From the NCBI RefSeq assembly GCF_001428435.1, contig NZ_LMSO01000010.1, positions 529 to 64,528 of the forward strand: a DNA stretch of 64,000 nt, written 5' to 3'. Origin of the DNA: Arthrobacter sp. Soil782 (GTDB lineage Bacteria; Actinomycetota; Actinomycetes; Actinomycetales; Micrococcaceae). A program made the position numbers and the translations under genes. Below the pieces are notes generated by a model, which did not search any database, was not told the origin of the DNA, and saw nothing but the letters and a program-made list of their open reading frames with translations. Positions within the stretch are counted from its first letter, which is position 1; every line of letters begins with the position of its first letter. Shown here piece after piece: positions 56,512-64,000 of this stretch.

Positions 56512-57827
56512 GTACCAGCTACCTGATCAAGGGCGCCACCATCGCCACGGGGGAGGCCGGTGTAGACGTACTGGTTTCAGATGGACGCATAGCTGACCGA
56601 GGGCGATCCCTTTCAGCTGCCGGCGCCGTCGTTCTTGATGCCGACGGGTTGATCCTACTACCCGGAATGGTGGACATCCACACACACCTTCGGGAACCGG
56701 GACGCGAAGATGCGGAGACAGTGGAGACCGGTACCCGGGCAGCTGCGCTGGGGGGCTATACAGCCGTGCACGCGATGGCCAACAGCATGCCCGTGGCAGA
56801 CACCGCTGGCGTGGTTGAGCAGGTTCATGCACTCGGGAGGCGCGCCGGGTGGGTAGACGTACGTCCGGTGGGTGCGGTCACAGTCGGGCTTGCCGGGGAG
56901 AGGCTCGCGGAGCTTGGCGCGATGGCGGAGTCGCGTGCCAGGGTCAGGGTATTTTCCGACGACGGTATCTGTGTGTCAGATCCGGTGCTGATGCGGCGCG
57001 CACTGGAATACGTGAAGGCGTTCGACGGCGTAGTCGCCCAGCACGCGCAGGAGCCGAGGCTCACCGAGGGCGCACAGATGAATGAGGGCGCCGTCTCTGC
57101 AGTCCTCGGGCTGGCGGGTTGGCCGGCGGTTGCCGAGGAGAGCATTATTGCTCGTGACGTGCTGCTGGCGCAGCACGTTGATTCACGGCTCCACGTCTGC
57201 CATGTTTCAACGGCCGGGTCGGTTGACATCATCCGATGGGCGAAACAGCGCGGCGTGAAGGTGACCGCAGAAGTCACGCCGCACCACCTGCTGCTGACCG
57301 ACGAACTTGTCCGTTCCTGGGATCCCGTCTACAAGGTGAACCCGCCGCTGCGCACGGACGACGACGTCACGGCTCTCCGCGAGGCGCTGGCTGACGGAAC
57401 CATCGACGTCGTCGGCACTGATCACGCGCCGCACCCCTCCGAATACAAGGAGTGCGAGTGGGCGCAGGCCGCAATGGGCATGACGGGCCTGGAAACCGCT
57501 CTGTCTGTCGTGCAGCACAGCATGATCGAGACCGGACTCATGGATTGGTCGCGTTTTGCCGATGCGACGTCCATGCTCCCTGCGCGCATCGGCAGGGTGG
57601 AGACGCAGGGAAGACCGCTGGAGGTCGGCGAGATGGCAAATCTCACACTGGTGGATCCAGCAGCCCGGTGGACGGTCGATCCCCATAAGATGGCTACCAA
57701 GGGCCGTAACAGTCCCTTCGCCGGCCTTGAGTTGCCAGGCGCCGTCGTCGCAACCTTCTTCGCCGGGCATCCGACCGTGCTCGAAGGGCGGCTCAACACA
57801 CCGCATCCCGATGCACAAGGGGAATGA
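56508..57827 (+). CDS. pyrC: dihydroorotase
   Basis: A 439-residue zinc amidohydrolase closing the pyrimidine ring. Metal ligands are in [22 protein letters not shown] (two His) and GTDHAPH (Asp). The bridging position usually filled by a carboxylated Lys falls in the SDDGICV region, an Asp-containing motif as in other class I bacterial enzymes. Coupled to pyrB; the next gene begins three bases after the stop. Confidence 0.95.
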   Translation: MSTSYLIKGATIATGEAGVDVLVSDGRIADRGRSLSAAGAVVLDADGLILLPGMVDIHTHLREPGREDAETVETGTRAAALGGYTAVHAMANSMPVADTAGVVEQVHALGRRAGWVDVRPVGAVTVGLAGERLAELGAMAESRARVRVFSDDGICVSDPVLMRRALEYVKAFDGVVAQHAQEPRLTEGAQMNEGAVSAVLGLAGWPAVAEESIIARDVLLAQHVDSRLHVCHVSTAGSVDIIRWAKQRGVKVTAEVTPHHLLLTDELVRSWDPVYKVNPPLRTDDDVTALREALADGTIDVVGTDHAPHPSEYKECEWAQAAMGMTGLETALSVVQHSMIETGLMDWSRFADATSMLPARIGRVETQGRPLEVGEMANLTLVDPAARWTVDPHKMATKGRNSPFAGLELPGAVVATFFAGHPTVLEGRLNTPHPDAQGE

Positions 57828-57830
57828 AGC

Positions 57831-58361
57831 GTGGACGTAGCAACAACCGCGGTCGTCATCTCACTGATTGCGATCGTGCTGGTGGTGGGACTGATGGCCC
57901 TCGGCTGGCGCAATCGCCAGCTGCGCCAGCATGGGCTGCAGGCTCCTGCCGGTCTCCCCGGTAATCCCGGGACACCGCTCTATGCGGCGGAAGGGCAATA
58001 CGTGGTCACCACCACCGGCGGTGACTGGCTTGACCGCGTTACAGCCCATGGTTTGGGCAATAAGGCAACAGCGACCGCAGCCGTGTATGCGCACGGTCTC
58101 CTGTTTGACCGCACCGGTGATAGCGAGGTGTACATCGCCAAGGAAAATCTTTCAGACGTTCGGCTCGAGCGCGGCATGGCCGGAAAATTCGTTGAAAAGG
58201 ACGGTTTGGTGGTTGTGTCATGGACCCTGGATTCCCAGACCTTTGATACCGGCTTCCGAACCCGGTATTCCGCGGACAAGACTCAGCTTCTGGCCGCGAT
58301 CAGCGCACTGATTGAGGACGCTGACCCCCTCACCAACCCCACGAGCAAGGAAATACAGTGA
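57831..58361 (+). CDS. membrane-anchored PH-like protein in the pyr operon
   Basis: A 176-residue protein with an N-terminal transmembrane helix ([19 protein letters not shown], about 8-26) and a predicted beta-rich domain ([53 protein letters not shown]) resembling the PH-like domain proteins seen between pyrC and carA in actinobacteria. No transport helices are present despite frequent transporter labels for homologues. GTG start; stop overlaps carA by four bases, so it is made with the pathway. Function unknown. Confidence 0.75.
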   Translation: MDVATTAVVISLIAIVLVVGLMALGWRNRQLRQHGLQAPAGLPGNPGTPLYAAEGQYVVTTTGGDWLDRVTAHGLGNKATATAAVYAHGLLFDRTGDSEVYIAKENLSDVRLERGMAGKFVEKDGLVVVSWTLDSQTFDTGFRTRYSADKTQLLAAISALIEDADPLTNPTSKEIQ

Positions 58362-59602
58362 CAACACACACGGGAGTAGCAGGCGCCGGTGCAGAGGCGG
58401 TTCTGATTCTGGAGGACGGACGTACCTTCCGTGGACGCAGTTACGGAGCGCCCGGAACGGCTCTGGGCGAGGCAGTCTTCGCTACCGGCATGACCGGGTA
58501 TCAGGAGACCATCACGGATCCCTCCTACGCGCGGCAGCTCGTAGTGCAGACGGCACCGCACATCGGCAACACCGGGGTGAACCGGGACGACGCCGAGTCC
58601 CGGCGGATCTGGGTGGCCGGCTACGTTGTGCGTGACCCGGCGAGGCGCCCCTCCAACTGGCGGTCCGAGAAAAGCCTCGATGTCGAGCTGACCGAACAGG
58701 GCGTCGTCGGTATTCAGGGAGTCGATACCCGTGCCATCACCCGTCACCTGCGCGAGCGCGGCGCTATGAAGGCCGGCATCTTCTCCGGACCGGACGCCGC
58801 ACGCAGTGATGCTGAGCTCCTTGCCGAGGTAAAAGGCCAGCGCAGCATGGAGGGGTTCCGGCTCGCGGAGGAAGTGAGCGCCACCGCGCGCTACGTGGTG
58901 GAGCCCGCCGACCACGGGTGGGATGGGGAGCCGCGGTTCACCGTGGCGGCCCTGGACCTCGGCATCAAAGCCATGACACCGAAGCACTTTGCCCAGCGCG
59001 GTGTGCGCACGGTGGTGCTGCCTGCAGATTCAACCTACGACGACGTCGTGGCCGTCGGTGCCGATGGCGTCTTCATGTCGAACGGGCCGGGGGATCCATC
59101 TACCGCGGACGCCCAGGTTTCGCTACTGCGTCACGTTCTCGACGCGCGGATGCCGTTCTTCGGTATCTGCTTCGGCAACCAGATCCTTGGCCGGGCACTC
59201 GGTTTCGGGACGTACAAGCTGCGTTACGGGCACCGGGGAATCAATCAGCCCGTACTCGACCGGCGCACCGGCAAGGTTGAGATCACCAGCCAGAACCACG
59301 GGTTCGCGGTGGACGCACCACTCGAGGGACCGGTTACCGCTCCTGAGGAACGCTTCGGCCGGGTCGAGGTGAGCCATGTGTGCCTCAATGACGACGTCGT
59401 CGAGGGCCTCGCGTGCCTGGATCTGCCGGCGTTCTCGGTGCAGTACCACCCGGAAGCGGGTGCCGGCCCGCATGATTCCGCGTACCTGTTCGACAGGTTC
59501 ATCGACTTCATGGCCGAAGCTGCCCGCTCCGGCGACGGCTCCGGCAAGCTTGATGCCTCCGAAGTCTCCAAAGCTCCCACCCCCGCGCAGGAAGAAAACT
59601 AG
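58358..59602 (+). CDS. carA: carbamoyl-phosphate synthase small (glutaminase) chain
   Basis: A 414-residue class I amidotransferase subunit that supplies ammonia from glutamine to CarB. The N-terminal CarA domain has [20 protein letters not shown]. The nucleophile is Cys271 in [12 protein letters not shown] (many enzymes have GICLGHQ), and the His/Glu pair is in [15 protein letters not shown] start overlapping the upstream gene; carB begins at the next base after the stop. Confidence 0.96.
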   Translation: MTTHTGVAGAGAEAVLILEDGRTFRGRSYGAPGTALGEAVFATGMTGYQETITDPSYARQLVVQTAPHIGNTGVNRDDAESRRIWVAGYVVRDPARRPSNWRSEKSLDVELTEQGVVGIQGVDTRAITRHLRERGAMKAGIFSGPDAARSDAELLAEVKGQRSMEGFRLAEEVSATARYVVEPADHGWDGEPRFTVAALDLGIKAMTPKHFAQRGVRTVVLPADSTYDDVVAVGADGVFMSNGPGDPSTADAQVSLLRHVLDARMPFFGICFGNQILGRALGFGTYKLRYGHRGINQPVLDRRTGKVEITSQNHGFAVDAPLEGPVTAPEERFGRVEVSHVCLNDDVVEGLACLDLPAFSVQYHPEAGAGPHDSAYLFDRFIDFMAEAARSGDGSGKLDASEVSKAPTPAQEEN

Positions 59603-62600
59603 ATGCCCCGCAGAACCGATCTCACCTCCGTCCTGGTCATCGGATCGGGGCCCATCGTCATCGGCCAGGCGGCCGAGTTCGACTATTCAGGCACCCAGGC
59701 GCTCCGCGTGTTGAAGGAGGAGGGCCTGAGGGTCATCCTGGTCAACTCCAACCCGGCAACGATCATGACCGATCCGGAGTTCGCCGACGCAACCTACGTT
59801 GAGCCGATTACGCCGGAAGTGGTCGAGAAGATCATCGCGAAGGAACGTCCGGACGCGATCCTTCCCACGCTGGGCGGCCAGACCGCGCTGAACACGGCGA
59901 TCGCCCTGGACAAGAACGGCGTACTCGAGAAATACGGTGTGGAACTCATCGGCGCGAACATCGCTGCGATCGAGCTCGGCGAGGACCGCGAGAAGTTCAA
60001 GGGCGTCGTGGAGCGTTGCGGCGCGGAATCGGCGCGGTCCGCCATCATTCACTCCCTGGAGGAAGCTTTTGTTGCCGCGGAGGATCTCGGATACCCGATG
60101 GTGGTCCGCCCTTCCTTCACCATGGGTGGTCTCGGTTCCGGCCTTGCCTACACCGAGCAGGACCTGCGGCGCATTGTGGGCCAGGGCCTGCAGTACAGCC
60201 CTACCAGCGAGGTACTGCTTGAGGAGAGCATCCTTGGGTGGAAGGAATACGAGCTGGAAATGATGCGCGACAAGAAGGACAACGTCGTCGTCGTCTGTTC
60301 CATCGAGAATTTCGACCCGGTCGGGGTCCATACCGGCGACTCCATTACCGTCGCGCCGGCCCTGACACTCACCGACCGTGAGTACCAGCGCCTGCGGGAC
60401 ATCTCGATCGCGGTCATCCGTGAAGTGGGCGTGGACACGGGCGGTTGCAACATCCAGTTCGCGGTTGAGCCAGGTACCGGCCGCGTCGTGGTCATCGAGA
60501 TGAATCCACGCGTCTCGCGGTCCTCGGCCCTGGCCTCGAAGGCCACCGGATTCGCCATCGCGAAGATCGCCACCAAGCTCTCCCTCGGGTACACGCTCGA
60601 CGAGATCCCGAATGACATCACGCGCAAGACACCGGCGTCCTTCGAGCCGACACTGGACTACGTTGTGGTCAAGGTTCCCCGGTTCGCGTTCGAGAAGTTC
60701 CCCGCCGCAGATGACACGCTGACCACCACCATGAAGTCCGTCGGCGAGGCGATGGCGATGGGCCGAAACTTCACCGAAGCGCTGCAGAAGGCGCTGCGCT
60801 CCCTGGAACAAAAGGGCTCACAGCTGACCTTTGATCCGGTCAGCGAATTCGACGTCCCCGAACTGATCGACGCGGCAAAGCGCCCGACGACGGAGCGCCT
60901 CTCCCAGGTGCAGCGAGCACTCCTCGGAGGAGCGAGCATTGAAGACCTCTATGAGGCCACCGGTATCGATCCGTGGTTCCTGGACCAGCTCGTCCTCCTC
61001 AACGAGGTGGCTGCGACCGTCCGCCAGGACGGGATCAAGCCTGACACGCTGCGACTGGCGAAGCGGCACGGCTTCTCCGACGAGCAGATCGGCCTCCTCA
61101 CGCATACGCCGGAGGCAGTGGTGCGGGGCGTACGTCACGCCCTCGACATCCGGCCGGTCTTCAAGACTGTGGATACCTGCGCAGCCGAATTCGCGGCGTA
61201 CACGCCGTACCACTATTCGTCCTACGACGAAGAGGACGAGGTGGGCCTGCACGCCAAGCCATCCATCATCATCCTGGGCTCCGGCCCGAACCGCATCGGA
61301 CAGGGCATCGAATTCGACTACTCGTGCGTCCACGCGACCATGGCGCTGCGCAAGGCCGGCTATGAGACGGTGATGGTCAACTGCAATCCGGAGACCGTTT
61401 CCACGGACTACGACGTCTCCACCCGACTCTATTTCGAGCCGCTCACGCTGGAGGATGTCCTCGAAGTGATTGCCGCAGAGGAACGGACCGGCGGGGTCAT
61501 GGGTGTCTTTGTGCAGCTAGGCGGCCAAACGCCGCTGAAGCTTGCCCAGGCGCTGGCCGATGCCGGCATCCCGATCCTCGGCACGTCGCCTGAGGCCATC
61601 GACCTGGCTGAGCACCGGGGTGAGTTTGCGCGGGTCCTGGCCGAGGCCGGACTGATAGCCCCGAAGAACGGTACGGCAGTCTCCTTTGAGGATGCCCGGG
61701 CCATCGCCGACGAGATCGGCTATCCGGTCCTGGTCCGGCCCTCGTACGTGCTGGGTGGACGCGGCATGGAGATCGTGTATGACGAGGCGAACCTGTCCCG
61801 CTATATCTCCAACGCGACAGAAATCACTGCGGACCATCCGGTCCTGATTGACCGGTTCCTCGAGGATGCCGTGGAGATCGACGTCGATGCGCTGTACGAC
61901 GGCAAGGACCTGTACCTCGGCGGCATTATGGAGCACATCGAGGAAGCCGGCATCCACTCCGGAGACTCCGCGTGCGTGCTGCCCCCGATCACTCTGGGTA
62001 CCGATGTGCTGGATCGGGTCCGGAAAGCAACCCGCGCCATCGCCGAGGGCGTCGGCGTCCGCGGTCTCATCAACATCCAGTTCGCGCTTGCAACAGATGT
62101 GCTGTACGTACTCGAAGCCAACCCGCGCGCCTCGCGTACCGTCCCGTTCGTCTCGAAGGCCACGGGTGTCCAGATGGCGAAGGCCGCCGCCCTCATCGGC
62201 ACCGGTGTCACCATCCACCAGCTGAGGACTGCCTATAAAATCCTGCCTGAAAACGGTGACGGCTCACAGCTGCCGCTATCCGCGCCGGTGTCGGTGAAGG
62301 AGGCGGTGCTTCCATTCAGCCGCTTCCGCACGCCGGAGGGCACAGTGGTTGACTCGCTCCTGGGTCCTGAGATGCGCTCGACCGGTGAAGTCATGGGTAT
62401 TGACAAGCATTTCGATACCGCCTTCGCCAAGAGCCAGGCCGCTGCCAACAACGCCCTGCCCACCCAGGGCAAAGTGTTCGTCTCCGTGGCTAACCGTGAC
62501 AAGCGTTCGATCATCATGGGTGTCAAGCGACTCTCGGATCTCGGCTTCGAAATCGTCTCCACCGGCGGCACTGCCGATGTGCTGCGCCGCAATGGGATTC

Positions 62601-62914
62601 AGGCCACTCCTGTCCGGAAAGTCGCCGAAGGCAGCAGTGCAGAGGGCGAGGGAACCATTGCGGACCTGGTGGTCGCCGGTGAAATCGATATGGTCTTCAA
62701 CACACCCTCAGGTGGGGAGGCTCGCAGCGACGGGTACCAGCTGCGCGCTGCTGCAACCTCGATCGGCATTCCGTGCATCACCACCGTCGCTGAGTTCAAC
62801 GCGGCGGTGCAGGCAATCGAGGCGCTGCGCACCTACGAGTGGTCGGTCACAAGCCTGCAGGACCACGCACGGGCTATCCGGGGCGAGACCGTTCCGGACC
62901 CGGTCGGAGCCTAA
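59603..62914 (+). CDS. carB: carbamoyl-phosphate synthase large chain
   Basis: A 1103-residue synthase of two homologous ATP-grasp halves and a C-terminal MGS-like allosteric domain. The first half starts [21 protein letters not shown], the second at about 553 with [20 protein letters not shown]. Substrate-binding stretches [17 protein letters not shown] and [18 protein letters not shown] are complete in both halves. The regulatory domain (from about 955, [12 protein letters not shown]) has [17 protein letters not shown]. It serves both pyrimidine and arginine synthesis. Confidence 0.97.
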   Translation: MPRRTDLTSVLVIGSGPIVIGQAAEFDYSGTQALRVLKEEGLRVILVNSNPATIMTDPEFADATYVEPITPEVVEKIIAKERPDAILPTLGGQTALNTAIALDKNGVLEKYGVELIGANIAAIELGEDREKFKGVVERCGAESARSAIIHSLEEAFVAAEDLGYPMVVRPSFTMGGLGSGLAYTEQDLRRIVGQGLQYSPTSEVLLEESILGWKEYELEMMRDKKDNVVVVCSIENFDPVGVHTGDSITVAPALTLTDREYQRLRDISIAVIREVGVDTGGCNIQFAVEPGTGRVVVIEMNPRVSRSSALASKATGFAIAKIATKLSLGYTLDEIPNDITRKTPASFEPTLDYVVVKVPRFAFEKFPAADDTLTTTMKSVGEAMAMGRNFTEALQKALRSLEQKGSQLTFDPVSEFDVPELIDAAKRPTTERLSQVQRALLGGASIEDLYEATGIDPWFLDQLVLLNEVAATVRQDGIKPDTLRLAKRHGFSDEQIGLLTHTPEAVVRGVRHALDIRPVFKTVDTCAAEFAAYTPYHYSSYDEEDEVGLHAKPSIIILGSGPNRIGQGIEFDYSCVHATMALRKAGYETVMVNCNPETVSTDYDVSTRLYFEPLTLEDVLEVIAAEERTGGVMGVFVQLGGQTPLKLAQALADAGIPILGTSPEAIDLAEHRGEFARVLAEAGLIAPKNGTAVSFEDARAIADEIGYPVLVRPSYVLGGRGMEIVYDEANLSRYISNATEITADHPVLIDRFLEDAVEIDVDALYDGKDLYLGGIMEHIEEAGIHSGDSACVLPPITLGTDVLDRVRKATRAIAEGVGVRGLINIQFALATDVLYVLEANPRASRTVPFVSKATGVQMAKAAALIGTGVTIHQLRTAYKILPENGDGSQLPLSAPVSVKEAVLPFSRFRTPEGTVVDSLLGPEMRSTGEVMGIDKHFDTAFAKSQAAANNALPTQGKVFVSVANRDKRSIIMGVKRLSDLGFEIVSTGGTADVLRRNGIQATPVRKVAEGSSAEGEGTIADLVVAGEIDMVFNTPSGGEARSDGYQLRAAATSIGIPCITTVAEFNAAVQAIEALRTYEWSVTSLQDHARAIRGETVPDPVGA

Positions 62915-62915
62915 G

Positions 62916-63764
62916 GTGACGTTCGGATCGCGGCTGGCGGCCGCCGTCGGGCGTTTCGGAAGCCTGTGCGTCGGAATCGATCCGCACCCCTCACTGCTGG
63001 CGGCGTGGGGCCTTCCCGATACCCCCGCCGGGCTGGACACTTTTTCGGAGACGGTGTTGGAGGCGGTCGCGGGAAGTGTGGCGGTCGTGAAGCCGCAGGT
63101 TGCCCTGTTCGAGAGGCACGGTTCCCGCGGAATGGCCGTCCTCGAGCGGCTGCTGAAGCACAGCACCGCGGCCGGGGTGCTGACAATCGCAGACGCCAAG
63201 CGCGGGGACATCGGATCAACCATGGCCGGCTATGCCGATGCCTGGCTCCGAGACGGGTCCGCCCTGGCAGCGGACGCCCTCACCCTGAGCCCGTACCTGG
63301 GGTTCGAGTCGCTTCGCCCGGCTTTGACCGCGGCCAGTGAGACGGGTCGCGGGGTCTTTGTCCTGGCCCTCACCTCCAACCCGGAGGGCGCGTCCGTGCA
63401 GCATGTGGGCGGCGGGGACTCGGTTGCGCGCCGCATAGTCCAGGCAGCGGCTGCAGAGAACGACGGCGGCACCCCGGGTTCGGTGGGTCTGGTGATCGGC
63501 GCGACCGCAGGGGCAGCGGTGCGTCAGCTTGGGCTCGACCTGGGCGCGCTGAACGGGCCGATTCTCGCTCCCGGCGTGGGGGCGCAGGGTGCCGGCCGGC
63601 AGGAGCTTCTGGAAACCTTCGCGGGCGCCTCCGGAGTGATCCTGCCCAACTCGAGCAGGGAGATCCTTAGCTCCGGTCCCGACGCGGCACGACTTCGCCA
63701 GGCGGTCGCCACGGCGCAACGCGCGGTGGACCTGTCCGGGGTCGCCGAGCCCGGAACGGATTGA
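62916..63764 (+). CDS. pyrF: orotidine 5'-phosphate decarboxylase, type 2
   Basis: A 282-residue decarboxylase that makes UMP. The catalytic Asp-Lys-Asp network is in IADAKRGDIGSTMAGYA, typical of the longer type 2 group; the phosphate loop is in LAPGVGAQGAG, and LCVGIDPHPSLL is the N-terminal substrate segment. I chose the GTG one base after the carB stop. pyrD and pyrE are not in this operon within the window. Confidence 0.94.
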   Translation: MTFGSRLAAAVGRFGSLCVGIDPHPSLLAAWGLPDTPAGLDTFSETVLEAVAGSVAVVKPQVALFERHGSRGMAVLERLLKHSTAAGVLTIADAKRGDIGSTMAGYADAWLRDGSALAADALTLSPYLGFESLRPALTAASETGRGVFVLALTSNPEGASVQHVGGGDSVARRIVQAAAAENDGGTPGSVGLVIGATAGAAVRQLGLDLGALNGPILAPGVGAQGAGRQELLETFAGASGVILPNSSREILSSGPDAARLRQAVATAQRAVDLSGVAEPGTD

Positions 63765-63863
63765 TTTTCAGTCAGCCGAGCAGATAGGTTCAGTGCAAGC
63801 CCAAACTCCAGACCCGTCACTGCCGGTGCTTGGCCGACGGTTTCAACTGCCTAGGGAGCCCGA

Positions 63864-64000
63864 GTGAGCCTGAAACCTCTCACCGATAGCGAACGAACAC
63901 TGGCGCGGGAAAAAGCAACTGCGGCCCGGGCCGTCCGGGCGGAGCTGAAGTCCCGGCTGAAGTCGGGAGAAGTCACGGTCGATGACGTCATCAACGGTTC
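63864..64000 (+). CDS. mihF: integration host factor, actinobacterial type (3' partial)
   Basis: The first 45 codons of a gene that runs off the right edge, starting at GTG 63864 with GGGAGCCC upstream. The sequence LKPLTDSERTLAREKATAAR followed by AVRAELKSRLKSGEV is the N-terminal helix region of mycobacterial integration host factor (mIHF), a helix-two-turn-helix nucleoid protein unrelated to E. coli IHF. Position downstream of pyrF and, usually, before gmk is conserved in actinobacteria. Confidence 0.9.
   Translation, partial: MSLKPLTDSERTLAREKATAARAVRAELKSRLKSGEVTVDDVING

Noticed and set aside
59687-60811. A 374-codon minus-strand frame opposite carB
   Set aside because: It is the complement of highly conserved ATP-grasp codons and has no recognisable protein features.

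Overview
The window is a gene-dense, high-GC chromosome segment from an actinobacterium. It most resembles the Arthrobacter group of Micrococcaceae; that placement is inferred from gene content and order, with no database search. Supporting signs are a mihF-type nucleoid gene at the right edge, an actinobacterial VLRF1-like peptidyl-tRNA hydrolase, paired clpP1-clpP2-clpX, a translational ileS T-box with a very short stem I, PyrR-type control of the pyr operon, a homologue of a mycothiol-linked DsbA-like oxidoreductase, DUF3000, DUF4233, DUF6421 and DUF948 genes, frequent GTG starts and apparently leaderless promoters. There are no insertion sequences, prophage genes, CRISPR arrays or rRNA genes.

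Layout. 1-2363: the end of an FG-GAP repeat protein with a very strong terminator, a gene-free stretch and an exported multicopper oxidase. 2526-9467: rpiB and a Nei-type DNA glycosylase, tRNA-Gly(UCC) and tRNA-Pro(UGG), then trigger factor, clpP1, clpP2 and clpX (nascent-chain folding and regulated proteolysis) and a DsbA-like protein that lacks its second active-site Cys. 9563-20014: valS on the minus strand, an SDR, then T-box-controlled ileS with folC, a DUF4233 membrane protein, ndk and an aldo/keto reductase. 20098-29964: a long minus-strand block with fadA-fadB beta-oxidation, RNase D, DUF3000, threonine aldolase, an SDR-DUF6421 pair, msrB and a Usp-like protein. 30069-34763: an alpha/beta hydrolase, sseA-sufE sulfur transfer, a ZapE/AFG1 ATPase, a 39-residue orphan protein, and a guanidine-III riboswitch directly in front of a Gdx-type guanidinium exporter.

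34833-35230 is a four-tRNA cluster (Gly-Cys-Val-Gly on the minus strand). It is followed by a stand-alone RecB-type PD-(D/E)XK protein, def-fmt-rsmB-rpe (formylation, deformylation and rRNA methylation), acVLRF1 opposite them, rarA and rpsD. 43470-53533 runs DUF948 - small membrane protein - alaS - ruvX - mltG - aroE - aroC - aroK - aroB - efp - nusB, mostly with overlapping or abutting genes. 53571-54839 is a PrsW-like membrane protease. 54938-63764 is a complete pyrimidine operon, pyrR-pyrB-pyrC-(membrane protein)-carA-carB-pyrF, with a PyrR-binding loop next to the pyrR ribosome-binding site. The window ends inside mihF.

Most of the window is conserved housekeeping sequence, and I found no convincing new multi-gene defence or mobile system. 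The points most worth attention are RNA-level and small: the guanidine-III riboswitch with its exporter, the T-box with two candidate ileS starts, the PyrR loop, a recurrent leaderless promoter arrangement, a structured hairpin touching the ribosome-binding site of the DsbA-like gene, an unannotated 39-residue ORF, and the uncharacterised DUF6421-SDR and orphan RecB-nuclease genes.
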